Shown one piece after another: positions 43,700 through 54,253 of a stretch of DNA of 64,000 nucleotides. This stretch comes from Bradyrhizobium sp. SZCCT0148 (GTDB taxonomy: Bacteria > Pseudomonadota > Alphaproteobacteria > Rhizobiales > Xanthobacteraceae). A program made the position numbers and the translations under genes. The number at the start of each line of letters is the position of its first letter. The first letter of the stretch is position 1. The stretch is from the NCBI RefSeq assembly GCF_018129985.1, contig NZ_JAFCKT010000002.1, positions 1 to 64,000 on the forward strand, written 5' to 3'. The notes under the pieces are model-generated. The model worked only from the letters and a program-made list of their open reading frames with translations. It was not told the DNA's origin and made no database searches.

Positions 43700-44665
43700 A
43701 TGAGCAAAGCCGCCGCCCCACCAGTCGAGCTCGCCAGCGCCGATCCCTCGATCGCGCAGGAGATGACGCGCTGGCTGTCGCATCTCGGCGCCGAGCGGCG
43801 GTTGTCGCCGAAGACGCTGGAGGCCTATGGCCGCGACTTGCGGCAATGCCTGAATTTCCTGTGCAGCCATTGGGGCGAGCGCGTGACCCTCGAGCGCTTC
43901 GCGGCGCTGGAGGCCACCGACGTCCGTGCTTTCATGGCGATGCGCCGCGCCGACGACATTGCCGGCCGCTCGCTGATGCGCGCGCTGGCCGGCCTGCGCT
44001 CCTTCGGCCGCTTCCTCGAACGCGAAGGCAAGGGCAAGGTCGGCGCACTCTCGGCGATCCGCGCGCCGAAGGTGGCCAAGACCTTGCCGAAGCCGCTGCC
44101 GATGGCATCAGCCAAGCGCCTAGCCGATGCCGACGAGCGGGCCGGTGAGGATCGCGAGACCTGGATTCTGGCGCGCGATGCGGCGGTGATGGCGCTGTTG
44201 TACGGCTCCGGCCTGCGCATCTCCGAGGCGCTCGGCCTGAAGCGCCGCGAGATGCCGCGTCCCGGCGAGGGTGACGTCTTGATCGTCACAGGCAAAGGCA
44301 ACAAGACCCGCATGGTGCCGGTGCTGCAGAACGTGCTGGAGCTCGTGCAGGACTACGTCGCGATGTGCCCCTATCCGCTGCCGGCTGAAGGCCCGATCTT
44401 CGTCGGCGCGCGCGGCGGCCCGTTGAGCCCGCGCATCATCCAGCTGGCGATGGAGAGGCTGCGCGGCGCGCTCGGCCTGCCCGACAGCGCGACGCCGCAC
44501 GCGCTCCGGCATTCCTTCGCCACGCATCTGCTGTCACGCGGCGGGGATCTGCGCGCGATCCAGGAATTGCTCGGCCATTCCTCGCTCTCGACCACGCAGA
44601 TCTACACCGGCATCGATTCCGAGCGGCTGCTGGAAGTCTATGCCAGCGCGCATCCGCGGCGGTGA
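43700..44665 (+). CDS. xerC: Tyrosine recombinase XerC-type
   Basis: 321 aa from ATG 43700; GTG 43676 is possible. It has an N-terminal SAM-like domain and a catalytic domain with R (SGLRISEAL), K (TGKGNK), HALRHSFATHL, LLGHSSLSTTQIYT carrying the nucleophile Tyr. It resolves chromosome dimers with XerD at dif. Its core location and small size distinguish it from the island integrase at 13.4-15.3 kb. Confidence 0.93.
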   Translation: MSKAAAPPVELASADPSIAQEMTRWLSHLGAERRLSPKTLEAYGRDLRQCLNFLCSHWGERVTLERFAALEATDVRAFMAMRRADDIAGRSLMRALAGLRSFGRFLEREGKGKVGALSAIRAPKVAKTLPKPLPMASAKRLADADERAGEDRETWILARDAAVMALLYGSGLRISEALGLKRREMPRPGEGDVLIVTGKGNKTRMVPVLQNVLELVQDYVAMCPYPLPAEGPIFVGARGGPLSPRIIQLAMERLRGALGLPDSATPHALRHSFATHLLSRGGDLRAIQELLGHSSLSTTQIYTGIDSERLLEVYASAHPRR

Positions 44666-44765
44666 ATTGCGCTGAATCCTGACATCAAGCTGTCATGGCG
44701 CGCATGCCTCTTGCGCGGTGCCCGCGGTTCGGTCAATCGTGGGGAACCACGACAGGAGGGGAATC

Positions 44766-45356
44766 ATGAGCGCACATGAAAGCATGGAGCATGCCGAGCA
44801 CGCCGAACACGCGTCCGGCTCGAACAAAAAGATCGCGCTTCTGATCGCCGTGCTGGCGCTGTTCCTGGCGATCTCGGAAACGCTCGGCAAGGGCGCCCAG
44901 ACCGAATCGATCAGCAAGAACGTCGAGGGCGCCAATCTCTGGGCGTTCTTCCAGGCCAAGAGCATCCGCCGTACCGTGGTGGTGACCGCGGCAGAACAAG
45001 GCAAGCTGACGCTGGCCGGCACCACCGACGACGCCATGAAGGCGGTGGTGCAGAAGCAGGTCGACGACTGGACCAAGACCGCACAGCGCTACCGCTCCGA
45101 GCCGGAGACCGGCGAAGGCACCGAGCAGCTCGCCGAGAAGGCCAAGCATGCCGAGCACGAGCGCGACGAGGCGACCGCGAAATACCACCACTTCGAGCTG
45201 GCGTCGGCCGCCTTCCAGATCGGCATCGTGCTGGCCTCGGCCACCATCATCACCGGCATGTTCGCGCTGGCCTATGTCGCCGGCATCCTGACGCTGGGCG
45301 GCATCCTCATGACCGGCCTCGGCCTGTGGTGGCCGCATCTGTTGCATTTGCATTGA
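44766..45356 (+). CDS. DUF4337 membrane protein
   Basis: 196 aa from ATG 44766, preceded by AGGAGGGG. It has a His/Glu/Ala-rich start (SAHESMEHAEHAEHA), a first membrane helix (IALLIAVLALFLAI), a coiled-coil cytoplasmic or periplasmic middle (about 50-140), and two C-terminal helices. This matches DUF4337; function is unknown. It stands between xerC and a palindromic repeat. Confidence 0.85.
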   Translation: MSAHESMEHAEHAEHASGSNKKIALLIAVLALFLAISETLGKGAQTESISKNVEGANLWAFFQAKSIRRTVVVTAAEQGKLTLAGTTDDAMKAVVQKQVDDWTKTAQRYRSEPETGEGTEQLAEKAKHAEHERDEATAKYHHFELASAAFQIGIVLASATIITGMFALAYVAGILTLGGILMTGLGLWWPHLLHLH

Positions 45357-45389
45357 GGCTGCTGGGGACGTGTAAGCCACACGGACGGT

Positions 45390-45490
45390 GTCATCCCCGG
45401 CTTGACCGGGGCATCCAGTGCGCCGCAGCCCCTCGGTTCAATCCCTGACGTCTCTGGAATACTGGATTGCCCGCCTTCGCGGGCAATGAC
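45390..45490. repeat. Palindromic repeat (REP-like)
   Basis: It runs from GTCATCCCCGGCTTGACCGGGGCATCCAG to CTGGATTGCCCGCCTTCGCGGGCAATGAC, the same plan as 49639-49738. Confidence 0.85.
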
Positions 45491-45524
45491 GCCGAGTGTG
45501 TGGCAATGACAGGTGTGGCGAAGC

Positions 45525-46055
45525 TCACCGCGCCTGATGCACGCTCTTCCTGAAGCGCTGGATCAGACGCAGGGTGCGGGCCGACCAGCCCTCGCCGTTG
45601 CCGGAGACCAGCTCGCGGATGCGGCGCTTGATCGGGTCGACCAGCTCGGACGCCTTGGCGCGCAGCTTGAGCACCAGATCGTAGATGCGCTCGAACCAGC
45701 GCATCTCCAAGAGCTTGTCGCGCGTGACGTCGAACACGAAGGCGGTGACGCCGACGCCGACCATCTTGGCGAACAAGAACGTGGACATGCCGGTGAACCA
45801 GTATTCATGCGTGAGCAGATACAGGCCGGCCAGCTTGAGCGGAAACAGCGGAAGGATCGGCACCGCGAACACGATCAGCGTCATGGCCGGCGGGAGCGCA
45901 TCGACACGCTCCGTCAGCCATTGCTTGAAGCGCGCGAGCGGAATGATTGCGACAATCCGCGCGACGATCGGTTCGAGATGGTCCCACAGCCAGGCTTCGA
46001 TCAGGAAGATGATCGCCAGCAGGACCCAGACCGGTTGAAGTAGGCGGCGCAGCAT
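45525..46055 (-). CDS. Small membrane protein of unknown function
   Basis: 176 aa from ATG 46055. The longer frame upstream would overlap lpdA. It has about three hydrophobic segments (LLQPVWVLLAIIFLIEAWL; MTLIVFAVPILPLFPLKLAGLYLL; LFAKMVGVGVTAFVFD) and a basic C-terminus. I recognise no family. It is the last gene of the minus-strand block, 34 bp downstream of lpdA. Confidence 0.78.
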   Translation of the reverse strand: MLRRLLQPVWVLLAIIFLIEAWLWDHLEPIVARIVAIIPLARFKQWLTERVDALPPAMTLIVFAVPILPLFPLKLAGLYLLTHEYWFTGMSTFLFAKMVGVGVTAFVFDVTRDKLLEMRWFERIYDLVLKLRAKASELVDPIKRRIRELVSGNGEGWSARTLRLIQRFRKSVHQAR

Positions 46056-46089
46056 ATGTTGTCCCGCCCGATTCGGCTCGGCGCGTGGT

Positions 46090-47490
46090 CTACATATGGA
46101 TGGCCCGCTTGCCGACTGCAAGCGCGGCTTCCTTGACGGCCTCGGAGCGGGTCGGATGGGCGTGGCAGGTCCGCGCGAGATCTTCCGCACTGCCGCCAAA
46201 TTCCATGAGAACGCACGCTTCATGGATCAATTCACCGGCTTCGCGGCCGATAATGTGCACGCCGAGCACGCGATCGGTCTTCGCATCTGCGAGAATCTTC
46301 ACGAAGCCGTCAGTGGTCTGGTTGACCTTGGAGCGGCCATTGGCGGTGAACGGAAATTTTCCGACCGTATAAGCCACGCCCGCCTGCTTCAGCTCCTCCT
46401 CGGTCTTGCCGACGGAAGACACCTCGGGCGTGGTATACACCACACCCGGGATCACGTCGTAATTCACGTGGCCGGCTTGGCCTGCGATGATCTCGGCCAC
46501 CGCAACGCCTTCGTCCTCGGCCTTGTGCGCGAGCATCGGGCCTGCGACGACGTCGCCGATGGCATAGACGCCCTTCACGCTGGTGGCGAAATGCGGATCG
46601 ATCTGCACGCGACCGCGGGGATCGAGCGCGACGCCGGCTTCCTTCAGGCCCAGCGCATCCGTGAACGGCACGCGGCCGATGGCAACGAGCACGACGTCGG
46701 CTTCCAGCGTCTCGGCCGTGCCGCCGGCGGCCGGTTCGATGGTCGCCTTCAGCGTCTTGCCTGACGTGTCGACCGCCGTGACCTTGGCGCCGAGCTTGAA
46801 CGCAAAGCCCTGCTTTTCCAGAATGCGCTGGAACTGCTTGGCGATCTCGCCGTCCATGCCGGGCAGGATGCGATCGAGGAATTCGACGACGACGACTTCC
46901 GCGCCGAGACGCTTCCACACCGAGCCGAGCTCGAGGCCGATCACGCCGGCGCCGACGATCAGCAGCTTGCCGGGGACCTTGTCGAGCGACAGCGCGCCGG
47001 TCGAGGACACGATGCGCTTCTCGTCGATCTCGATGCCCTTGAGGCGCGCGATGTCCGAGCCGGTCGCGATCACGATGTTCTTCGTTTCGATCGTCTGCGA
47101 CTTGCCGTCGGCGGAGACTTCGACCTTGCCGGTCCCCAGGATCTTGCCGGTGCCCTTGAGCACGTCGATCTTGTTCTTCTTCATCAGGAACTCGACGCCC
47201 TTGACGTTGCCGTCGATGCCCTGCTGCTTGAAGTTCATCATCGCGGGAAGGTCGAGCTTCGGCGAGGACACAGACACGCCCATCTTGGCGAAGGAGTGCC
47301 CGGCTTCCTCGAACATCTCGGACGCATGCAGCAGCGCCTTCGACGGCATGCAGCCGACATTGAGGCAGGTGCCGCCGAGCGTGGCGTTCTTTTCGACCAC
47401 GGCGACCTTCATGCCGAGCTGGCTGGCGCGCACCGCGCAGACATAACCGCCAGGTCCGGTGCCGATGACGACGAGATCGTAGGTAGCCAT
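46090..47490 (-). CDS. lpdA: Dihydrolipoyl dehydrogenase (E3)
   Basis: 466 aa. The FAD motif [11 protein letters not shown] (10-20), redox Cys pair in [13 protein letters not shown] (C42, C47), NAD-binding [15 protein letters not shown] and the C-terminal [13 protein letters not shown] with its catalytic His are all present. It reoxidises lipoyl groups of the 2-oxoglutarate dehydrogenase complex encoded just upstream. Confidence 0.97.
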   Translation of the reverse strand: MATYDLVVIGTGPGGYVCAVRASQLGMKVAVVEKNATLGGTCLNVGCMPSKALLHASEMFEEAGHSFAKMGVSVSSPKLDLPAMMNFKQQGIDGNVKGVEFLMKKNKIDVLKGTGKILGTGKVEVSADGKSQTIETKNIVIATGSDIARLKGIEIDEKRIVSSTGALSLDKVPGKLLIVGAGVIGLELGSVWKRLGAEVVVVEFLDRILPGMDGEIAKQFQRILEKQGFAFKLGAKVTAVDTSGKTLKATIEPAAGGTAETLEADVVLVAIGRVPFTDALGLKEAGVALDPRGRVQIDPHFATSVKGVYAIGDVVAGPMLAHKAEDEGVAVAEIIAGQAGHVNYDVIPGVVYTTPEVSSVGKTEEELKQAGVAYTVGKFPFTANGRSKVNQTTDGFVKILADAKTDRVLGVHIIGREAGELIHEACVLMEFGGSAEDLARTCHAHPTRSEAVKEAALAVGKRAIHM

Positions 47491-47529
47491 GAGAGAAAGT
47501 CCCGTGAGGTTTAGCGTGATGAGATTGTG

Positions 47530-48291
47530 TCAGCGCCCGCCGGACACATCGAGAGTGGCTGCTGTAACGTAGGAGGCCTCGTCCGACATCAGCCAGACGA
47601 TGGCATTGGCGATTTCGTCGGCGGTGCCGACGCGCTTCATCGGCACCATGTGGGCCAGGCGATGATGGCGGTCGGGCTCACCGCCGGAGGCGTGGATTTC
47701 CGTGTCGATCAGGCCGGGGCGGATGCCCGCGACGCGAATGCCTTCGCCTGCGACCTCATAGCCGAGGCCGGTGGTGAAGGAATCGATCGCGCCCTTGGAC
47801 GCGGCATAATCGACATAGGTGTTGGGCGCGCCGAGCTTGGCCGCGACCGACGACAGATTGACGATGACGCCGCCTTTGCCGCCGTGTTTCGTCGACATCC
47901 GCTTGACGGCTTCGCGCGCGCAGAGGATGGAGCCGGTGACGTTGACTGCCATCACGCGCTGGATGCGCTCGGCCGACATTTCGTCGACGCGCACGCCGCT
48001 GGTCCCGACGATGCCGCCGTTGTTGACGAGCGCACCGAGGGTGCCGAACTTGTCGGCTTGCTTGAACAGATCGACGATGTCGCGCTCCTCGGCGACATCG
48101 CATTTCACCGCGATGGCCTTGCCGTTGCTGGCCTCGATCTGCGCGACCACCTCGTCGGCGGCCTTCTTGTTGCTGGCATAGCCGACCACGACGCGGTAGC
48201 CGCGCGCCGCCGCCGCAAGCGCGGTCGCCCGCCCGATGCCGCGGCTGCCGCCGGTGATGACAACGACTTTATCCGTCACGCGCGCCTCCAT
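47530..48291 (-). CDS. SDR-family oxidoreductase
   Basis: 253 aa. The Rossmann motif is TGGSRGIGRA, with NNGG and the active-site SSVAAKLGAPNTYVDYAASKG (Ser, Tyr, Lys). This is a classical NAD(P)-dependent reductase close to FabG. The substrate is unknown. It sits between sucB and lpdA, a position I recall as conserved in Bradyrhizobium. Confidence 0.92.
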   Translation of the reverse strand: MEARVTDKVVVITGGSRGIGRATALAAAARGYRVVVGYASNKKAADEVVAQIEASNGKAIAVKCDVAEERDIVDLFKQADKFGTLGALVNNGGIVGTSGVRVDEMSAERIQRVMAVNVTGSILCAREAVKRMSTKHGGKGGVIVNLSSVAAKLGAPNTYVDYAASKGAIDSFTTGLGYEVAGEGIRVAGIRPGLIDTEIHASGGEPDRHHRLAHMVPMKRVGTADEIANAIVWLMSDEASYVTAATLDVSGGR

Positions 48292-48343
48292 GGTTCGACA
48301 CGCGCCGTCGCACGAAGCGACGGCGCTCGCTGAGCATCAGGAA

Positions 48344-49594
48344 TCAGAGATCGAGCACCAGGCGCGCCGGATCTTCCAGGCTCTCCTTGACGCGAACCAG
48401 GAAGGTGACGGCTTCCTTGCCATCGATCACGCGGTGATCGTAGGACAGCGCCAGATACATCATCGGGCGGACCTCGATCTTGCCGCCGACGACCATCGGA
48501 CGCTCCTGGATCTTGTGCATGCCGAGGATGCCGGACTGCGGCGCGTTCAGGATCGGGGTCGACATCAGCGAGCCGTAGATGCCGCCGTTGGTGATGGTGA
48601 AGGTGCCGCCCTGCATCTCGTCGATCTTGAGCTGGCCGTCACGAGCGCGGCGGCCGAAATCGGCGATGCCCTTCTCGATGTCGGCGATCGACTTGTTGTC
48701 GCAGTCGCGCACCACGGGCACAACGAGGCCCTTGTCGGTGCCGACGGCAACGCCGATGTGGTAATAGTTCTTGTAGATCAGATCAGTGCCGTCGATCTCC
48801 GCGTTGACCGCCGGGATGTCCTTCAGCGCCTGCACGACGGCCTTGGTGAAGAAGCCCATGAAGCCGAGCTTCGAGCCATGCTTCTTCTCGAACGCGTCCT
48901 TGTAGTGCGCGCGCAGCGCCATCACGTTGGTCATGTCGACCTCGTTAAAGGTCGTCAGCATGGCCGCGGTGTTCTGCACGTCCTTGAGGCGGCGCGCGAT
49001 GGTCTGGCGCAGGCGGGTCATCTTGACGCGCTCTTCGCGGGCAGCGTCGTCGGCCGGCGAAGCGCTGCGCACCTGCACGGCGGCGGCGGGCTGGTTGACC
49101 GGGGTCGGCGCCGAGGCCGCACGCTCGATCGCAGCGAGCATGTCGCCCTTGGTGACGCGGCCGTCCTTGCCGGAGCCCGGAACAGTGGAGGCATCGACGC
49201 CGGTCTCGGCGGAAAGCTTGCGCACGGAGGGGGCGAGCGGGGCGTCGGCCGGCGGCGCCTTCGGCGCACTGGGCGCCGGCGCGGGAGCAGCTGCCGCGGC
49301 GGCAGGAGCGGCAGCGGCGGGCTTGGCGGGCGCAGCAGCAGCGGGCTTGGCAGCGCCGGCACCATCGGTGATCTGGCCGAGCAGCGCGCCGACCGCAACG
49401 GTCGCGCCATCAGCGGCGACGATCTCGCTGAGCGTGCCCGCGGAAGGCGCGGGGACCTCGATGGTGACCTTGTCGGTCTCGAGCTCCACCAAGGGCTCGT
49501 CGACGGCGACGGGATCGCCGGCCTTCTTGAACCAGCGGCCGATGGTGGCCTCGGTGACGGATTCGCCGAGCGTCGGCACACGAATTTCAGTCAT
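48344..49594 (-). CDS. sucB: Dihydrolipoyllysine succinyltransferase (E2)
   Basis: 416 aa. One lipoyl domain with K42 ([14 protein letters not shown]), an Ala/Pro-rich linker (about 80-125), the peripheral-subunit-binding domain ([24 protein letters not shown]) and the catalytic domain with SYDHRVIDG (H387, D391). It passes succinyl groups to CoA in the 2-oxoglutarate dehydrogenase complex. Confidence 0.97.
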   Translation of the reverse strand: MTEIRVPTLGESVTEATIGRWFKKAGDPVAVDEPLVELETDKVTIEVPAPSAGTLSEIVAADGATVAVGALLGQITDGAGAAKPAAAAPAKPAAAAPAAAAAAPAPAPSAPKAPPADAPLAPSVRKLSAETGVDASTVPGSGKDGRVTKGDMLAAIERAASAPTPVNQPAAAVQVRSASPADDAAREERVKMTRLRQTIARRLKDVQNTAAMLTTFNEVDMTNVMALRAHYKDAFEKKHGSKLGFMGFFTKAVVQALKDIPAVNAEIDGTDLIYKNYYHIGVAVGTDKGLVVPVVRDCDNKSIADIEKGIADFGRRARDGQLKIDEMQGGTFTITNGGIYGSLMSTPILNAPQSGILGMHKIQERPMVVGGKIEVRPMMYLALSYDHRVIDGKEAVTFLVRVKESLEDPARLVLDL

Positions 49595-49638
49595 GGTCTT
49601 TTCCTTAAGGGATCGCCAGTGCGGTCATGAATTCATAC

Positions 49639-49738
49639 GTCATGCCCGCGAAGGCGGGGCATCCGGCACGCCGCGACGTTCGTTCTCATCACGAGAGTCG
49701 CGGTGTACTGGATTGCCCGCCTTTGCGGGCAATGACGA
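49639..49738. repeat. Palindromic repeat between sucA and sucB
   Basis: It runs from CGTCATGCCCGCGAAGGCGGGGCATCC to GGATTGCCCGCCTTTGCGGGCAATGACG. It lies inside the presumed sucAB unit and could mark a processing site. Confidence 0.85.
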
Positions 49739-49753
49739 CGTCCTAAAAAATTC

Positions 49754-52711
49754 TCAGCTCAGTGCTTCGTCCAGGAACGCCTTCAGCTGCGCCTGATGCT
49801 TGGACATCAGACCCGTGGCCGTCGCGGCGGAAGCGGCGCGGCCGACATAACGCGGACGCCGGCTCGCACCGTTCACCTGGTTCAGCACCCATTCCAGATA
49901 GGGCTCGATGAAGTGCCAGGCACCCATGTTGCGGGGCTCTTCCTGGCACCACACCACTTCGGCCTTCTTGAAGCGCGACAGCTCGGCCACCAGCGCCTTC
50001 AGCGGCACCGGATAGAGCTGCTCGATGCGCATCAGGTAGATGTCGTCGATGCCGCGCTTCTCGCGCTCCTCGTACAGGTCGTAATAGACCTTGCCGGAGC
50101 ACAGCACGATGCGGCGGACCTTCTCGTCCGGAACGAGCTTGATCGGCTCATTCGGCAGCATCTGGGCGTCATCATAGAGGATGCGATGGAACGTCGTTCC
50201 CTTCGCCAGCTCCTCGATGCGCGACACCGCCCGCTTGTGGCGCAGCAGCGACTTCGGCGTCATCAGGATCAGCGGCTTGCGGATCTCGCGATGGAGCTGC
50301 CGGCGCAGCACGTGGAAGTAGTTCGCCGGCGTGGTCGGGTAGACCACCTGCATGTTGTCTTCGGCGCACATCTGCAGGTAACGCTCCAGACGCGCCGAGG
50401 AATGCTCCGGTCCCTGGCCCTCGTAGCCGTGCGGCAGCAGGCAGACGAGACCGGACATGCGCAGCCATTTGCGCTCACCCGAGGAGATGAACTGGTCGAA
50501 CACGACCTGCGCGCCGTTGGCGAAGTCGCCGAACTGGGCTTCCCAGAGGGTCAGCGTGTTCGGCTCGGCGAGCGAGTAGCCGTATTCGAAGCCGAGCACG
50601 GCTTCTTCCGACAGCAGCGAGTTGATGACCTCGTAATGGCCCTGCTCGTTGCCGAGGTGGTTGAACGGCGTGTAGCGGCTCTCGTCCTCCTGGTCGATCA
50701 GGACCGAGTGGCGCTGCGAGAAGGTGCCGCGCTCGGAATCCTGGCCGGACAGGCGGACATGGTGCTTTTCGTTGAGCAGCGTGCAGAACGCCAACGCCTC
50801 GCCGGTCGCCCAGTCGATGCCCGCGTTGCCATCGATCGCCTTGGCGCGGTTCTCCAGGAAACGCTGGATGGTGCGGTGGACGCGGAAACCATCCGGCACC
50901 TTGGTGATCTTGCGGCCGATGTCCTTCAGCGTTGCGATGTCGACGCCGGTGACACCGCGTCGCGCATCCTCTTCCTGATCGGCGATCTTGAAGCCGGCCC
51001 ACTTGCCGTCGAGCCAGTCGGCCTTGTTCGGCTTGTAGCCGGAGCCGGCCTCGAGTTCGGCATCGAGCCGCGCGCGCCAGTCCGCCTTGGCCTTCTCGAC
51101 CTCGCCCTCGGTCAGCACGCCTTCGCTGATCAGGCGGCGGGAGTAGAGTTCGAGGGTGGACGGATGGGCCGCGATCTTCTTGTACATCACCGGCTGGGTG
51201 AAAGCCGGCTCGTCGCCTTCGTTATGGCCATGCCTGCGGTAGCAGAACATGTCGATGACGACGGGCTTGTGGAATTTCTGCCGGAACTCGGTCGCGACCT
51301 TGGCCGCGAACACGACGGCTTCCGGATCGTCGCCGTTGACGTGGAAGATCGGCGCATCGATCATCTTCGCCACATCCGACGGATAGGGCGAGGAGCGCGA
51401 GTAACGCGGATAGGTGGTGAAGCCGATCTGGTTGTTGACGATGAAGTGCACGGAGCCGCCGGTGCGGTAGCCCTTCAGGTCGGACAGACCGAAGCATTCG
51501 GCCACCACGCCCTGGCCGGCGAACGCGGCGTCGCCATGCATCAAGAGCGGCATCACGGAGATGCGCATATCGGGGGGATCGCCGTGCTGGTCCTGCTTGG
51601 CACGCACCTTGCCGAGCACCACGGGATCGACGATCTCGAGATGCGAGGGATTCGCGGTCAGCGACAGATGGATGCGGTTGCCGTCGAACTCGCGGTCAGA
51701 GGACGCGCCAAGGTGATATTTGACGTCGCCGGAGCCTTCGACAGCGTCGGGATTGGCCGAGCCGCCCTTGAACTCGTGGAACAGTGCGCGGTGCGCCTTG
51801 CCCATCACCTGCGTGAGCACGTTGAGGCGGCCGCGATGCGGCATGCCCAGCACGATCTCCTTCACGCCGAGATTGCCGCCGCGCTTGATGATCTGCTCGA
51901 GCGCGGGGATCAGCGATTCAGCGCCGTCGAGACCGAAGCGCTTGGTGCCGGTGAACTTGGTGTCGCAGAATTTTTCGAAGCCCTCGGCCTCGACCAGCTT
52001 CATCAGGATGGCGCGGCGACCTTCGCGGGTGAACGAGATCTCCTTATCGGGTCCCTCGATGCGCTCCTGGATCCAGGCCTTCTGCGCGGCATTGCTGATG
52101 TGCATGAACTCGACGCCGAGCGTCTGGCAGTAGGTGCGCTCGCAGATCGCCGTGATCTCGCGCAGGCTGCCATATTCGAGGCCGAGAACATGATCGAGGA
52201 AGATCTTGCGATCGAAGTCGGCCTCGCTGAAGCCGTAGGTGCGCGGATCGAGCTCTTCGCGGTTGCGGGGGGCTTCGATGCCGAGCGGATCGAGCTTGGC
52301 GTGGAAGTGACCGCGCATGCGGTAGGCGCGGATCAGCATCAGGGCGCGGACGGAATCGCGCGTCGCCTGGAGCAGGTCGGCGGAGGAGATGTCGGCGCCC
52401 TTGGCCTGCGCCTTGGCGGCAATCTTGCCGCCGACCGCCTTCTCGACCTGGGCCCAATTGCCGTCGAGGGCGGAGGTCAGGTCATCCTGCGGGGTCAGCG
52501 GCCAGTTGGTGCGCTCCCAGGACGGGCCTTCCGCGTTCTTGCTGATGTCAGCCGGCGCGTCGTTCAGGCTCTTGAAGAACTCCTGCCACTCGGCATCGAC
52601 CGAGGACGGGTCCTTCTCGTAGCGGGCGTAGATTTCGTCGATGTAGGTGGCGTTGGTGCCCTGCAAAAATGAAGACAGGGCAAAGGCTGCGTTCGCGTCT
52701 TGGCGAGACAT
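49754..52711 (-). CDS. sucA: 2-oxoglutarate dehydrogenase E1
   Basis: 985 aa. It begins SRQDANAAFALSSFLQGTNATYIDEIYARY. It contains GMPHRGRLNVL, HGDAAFAGQG, the thiamine-diphosphate region, and SGQDSERGTFSQRHSVL in the C-terminal half. It decarboxylates 2-oxoglutarate. sucD lies upstream across a 137-bp gap. Confidence 0.98.
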   Translation of the reverse strand: MSRQDANAAFALSSFLQGTNATYIDEIYARYEKDPSSVDAEWQEFFKSLNDAPADISKNAEGPSWERTNWPLTPQDDLTSALDGNWAQVEKAVGGKIAAKAQAKGADISSADLLQATRDSVRALMLIRAYRMRGHFHAKLDPLGIEAPRNREELDPRTYGFSEADFDRKIFLDHVLGLEYGSLREITAICERTYCQTLGVEFMHISNAAQKAWIQERIEGPDKEISFTREGRRAILMKLVEAEGFEKFCDTKFTGTKRFGLDGAESLIPALEQIIKRGGNLGVKEIVLGMPHRGRLNVLTQVMGKAHRALFHEFKGGSANPDAVEGSGDVKYHLGASSDREFDGNRIHLSLTANPSHLEIVDPVVLGKVRAKQDQHGDPPDMRISVMPLLMHGDAAFAGQGVVAECFGLSDLKGYRTGGSVHFIVNNQIGFTTYPRYSRSSPYPSDVAKMIDAPIFHVNGDDPEAVVFAAKVATEFRQKFHKPVVIDMFCYRRHGHNEGDEPAFTQPVMYKKIAAHPSTLELYSRRLISEGVLTEGEVEKAKADWRARLDAELEAGSGYKPNKADWLDGKWAGFKIADQEEDARRGVTGVDIATLKDIGRKITKVPDGFRVHRTIQRFLENRAKAIDGNAGIDWATGEALAFCTLLNEKHHVRLSGQDSERGTFSQRHSVLIDQEDESRYTPFNHLGNEQGHYEVINSLLSEEAVLGFEYGYSLAEPNTLTLWEAQFGDFANGAQVVFDQFISSGERKWLRMSGLVCLLPHGYEGQGPEHSSARLERYLQMCAEDNMQVVYPTTPANYFHVLRRQLHREIRKPLILMTPKSLLRHKRAVSRIEELAKGTTFHRILYDDAQMLPNEPIKLVPDEKVRRIVLCSGKVYYDLYEEREKRGIDDIYLMRIEQLYPVPLKALVAELSRFKKAEVVWCQEEPRNMGAWHFIEPYLEWVLNQVNGASRRPRYVGRAASAATATGLMSKHQAQLKAFLDEALS

Positions 52712-52754
52712 ACTTGAGTTCCTGGCGATTTCAGTTCGCGCATAACAAACGGCG

Positions 52755-52786
52755 CTGACGCCGAGCTCCCCGGCAGAGGCTCGGCG
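52755..52786. other. Hairpin between sucD and sucA
   Basis: CGCCGAGC/GCTCGGCG forms a clear stem. No T-run follows on the minus strand, so termination is unlikely to be strong; it may tune transcription between sucD and sucA. Confidence 0.4.
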
Positions 52787-52848
52787 CGACAGGCACCCTT
52801 TACCCTATTTGCTGCGAAACTTCGCCCGGAAAAGTACGAAGAAGTGAA

Positions 52849-53733
52849 TTAGCCTTTCAACTTTTCGGCAAGCGTGTGGCCGAGGCGGGCGGGAGACGGG
52901 GACACTGTAATCCCTGCCGATTTCATCGCGTCGGTCTTGGAACCGGCGTCGCCCTTGCCGCCCGAAATGATCGCGCCGGCATGGCCCATGCGGCGGCCGG
53001 GAGGTGCAGTCACGCCGGCGATGAAACCGACCATCGGCTTCTTGCGGCCGCGCTTGGCCTCGTCCTTGAGGAACTGGGCGGCGTCCTCCTCGGCGGAACC
53101 GCCGATCTCGCCGATCATGATGATCGATTCGGTCTTGGGGTCGCCGAGCAGCATCTCCAGCACATCGATGAACTCGGTTCCCTTGACCGGGTCGCCGCCG
53201 ATGCCGACCGCGGTGGTCTGGCCGAGGCCTTCCTGGGAGGTCTGGAACACGGCTTCATAGGTCAGCGTGCCGGAGCGGGAGACAATGCCGACGGAACCGG
53301 TCTTGAAGATGTTGGCCGGCATGATGCCGATCTTGCACTCGCCGGCGGTCATGACGCCCGGGCAGTTCGGCCCGATCAGGCGCGACTTGGAGCCGGCGAG
53401 CGAACGCTTCACGCGCACCATGTCGATGACCGGAATGCCTTCGGTGATGCAGACGATCAGCGGGATCTCGGCGTCGATGGCCTCGCAGATCGCGTCAGCC
53501 GCGCCCGGCGGCGGCACATAGATCACCGATGCATCGGCGCCGGTCTTCTCACGCGCCTCGCGCACGGTGTCGAACACCGGCAGGCCCAGATGCGTCGCGC
53601 CGCCTTTGCCCGGCGAGGTGCCGCCGACCATCTTGGTGCCGTAGGCGATCGCGGCCTCCGAGTGGAAGGTGCCGTTCTTGCCGGTGAAGCCCTGGCAGAT
53701 GACCTTGGTGTTCTTGTCGATCAGGATGGACAT
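52849..53733 (-). CDS. sucD: Succinyl-CoA synthetase alpha subunit
   Basis: 294 aa. It begins [28 protein letters not shown] (CoA-binding) and has IGPNCPGVM and the phospho-His in [10 protein letters not shown]. It works with SucC to convert succinyl-CoA to succinate with nucleotide phosphorylation. Confidence 0.98.
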   Translation of the reverse strand: MSILIDKNTKVICQGFTGKNGTFHSEAAIAYGTKMVGGTSPGKGGATHLGLPVFDTVREAREKTGADASVIYVPPPGAADAICEAIDAEIPLIVCITEGIPVIDMVRVKRSLAGSKSRLIGPNCPGVMTAGECKIGIMPANIFKTGSVGIVSRSGTLTYEAVFQTSQEGLGQTTAVGIGGDPVKGTEFIDVLEMLLGDPKTESIIMIGEIGGSAEEDAAQFLKDEAKRGRKKPMVGFIAGVTAPPGRRMGHAGAIISGGKGDAGSKTDAMKSAGITVSPSPARLGHTLAEKLKG

Positions 53734-53769
53734 GAGGTCTGCTTTCGCGAAACTAACAGAGTGAGAGGG

Positions 53770-54249
53770 TCAGTGGATGCGGCGGTAGACGCCGGTGAGC
53801 ACGTCGGCCCAGCCTTCCGCGTCCGGCGAGAACTGGATTTTCAACGAGTAGGAATTCTCATTGATGATTTCGTAGACGTGGCGCGCATTGCCGCGGAGCG
53901 AGCCGCGCACCAGCGTCAGGGTGTTGCCGACCCACCCGCCGGAAGCGGGCGCGGGCGGCGTGTAGCCAAGCGAGTCGTACCAGAACAACTTGTAGGTCCG
54001 GTCATCGCGGTCGTAGGTGAAGATGCCGTGGGTGGCGAAGACCTGCTTGCCGTCGCGCATCTGGATGCTGTCCTGGATCAGGTAGAATCCGTTGAGGTCG
54101 ATGCGCGCCACGGTGCGCGAGGTCGCCGGCCCGCCCTCGGTCCAGCGCGACGGGAAGACCACCTCTTCGCCATCCCATTCGCCGGCGAACGCGGCGAGAC
54201 GCGCGTGCTCGGGAAGCGGAGATGAAGCGGCGAGATGGTCCTGGGCCAT
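53770..54249 (-). CDS. DUF1579-like protein between sucC and sucD
   Basis: 159 aa, soluble and mostly beta strand. It starts with [18 protein letters not shown], the usual opening of this lipocalin-like group, and has GFYLIQD and FWYDSLGY. It lies 4 bp after sucC and 36 bp before sucD, so it is cotranscribed. Function is unknown. Confidence 0.8.
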   Translation of the reverse strand: MAQDHLAASSPLPEHARLAAFAGEWDGEEVVFPSRWTEGGPATSRTVARIDLNGFYLIQDSIQMRDGKQVFATHGIFTYDRDDRTYKLFWYDSLGYTPPAPASGGWVGNTLTLVRGSLRGNARHVYEIINENSYSLKIQFSPDAEGWADVLTGVYRRIH

Positions 54250-54253
54250 GGCC

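Noticed and set aside
49796..52672. 958-codon plus-strand frame opposite sucA, and similar frames opposite atpD, atpA, priA and the ABC permease
   Set aside because: Low-complexity translations rich in Arg, Ala, Asp and His follow from codon bias of the true genes on the other strand.
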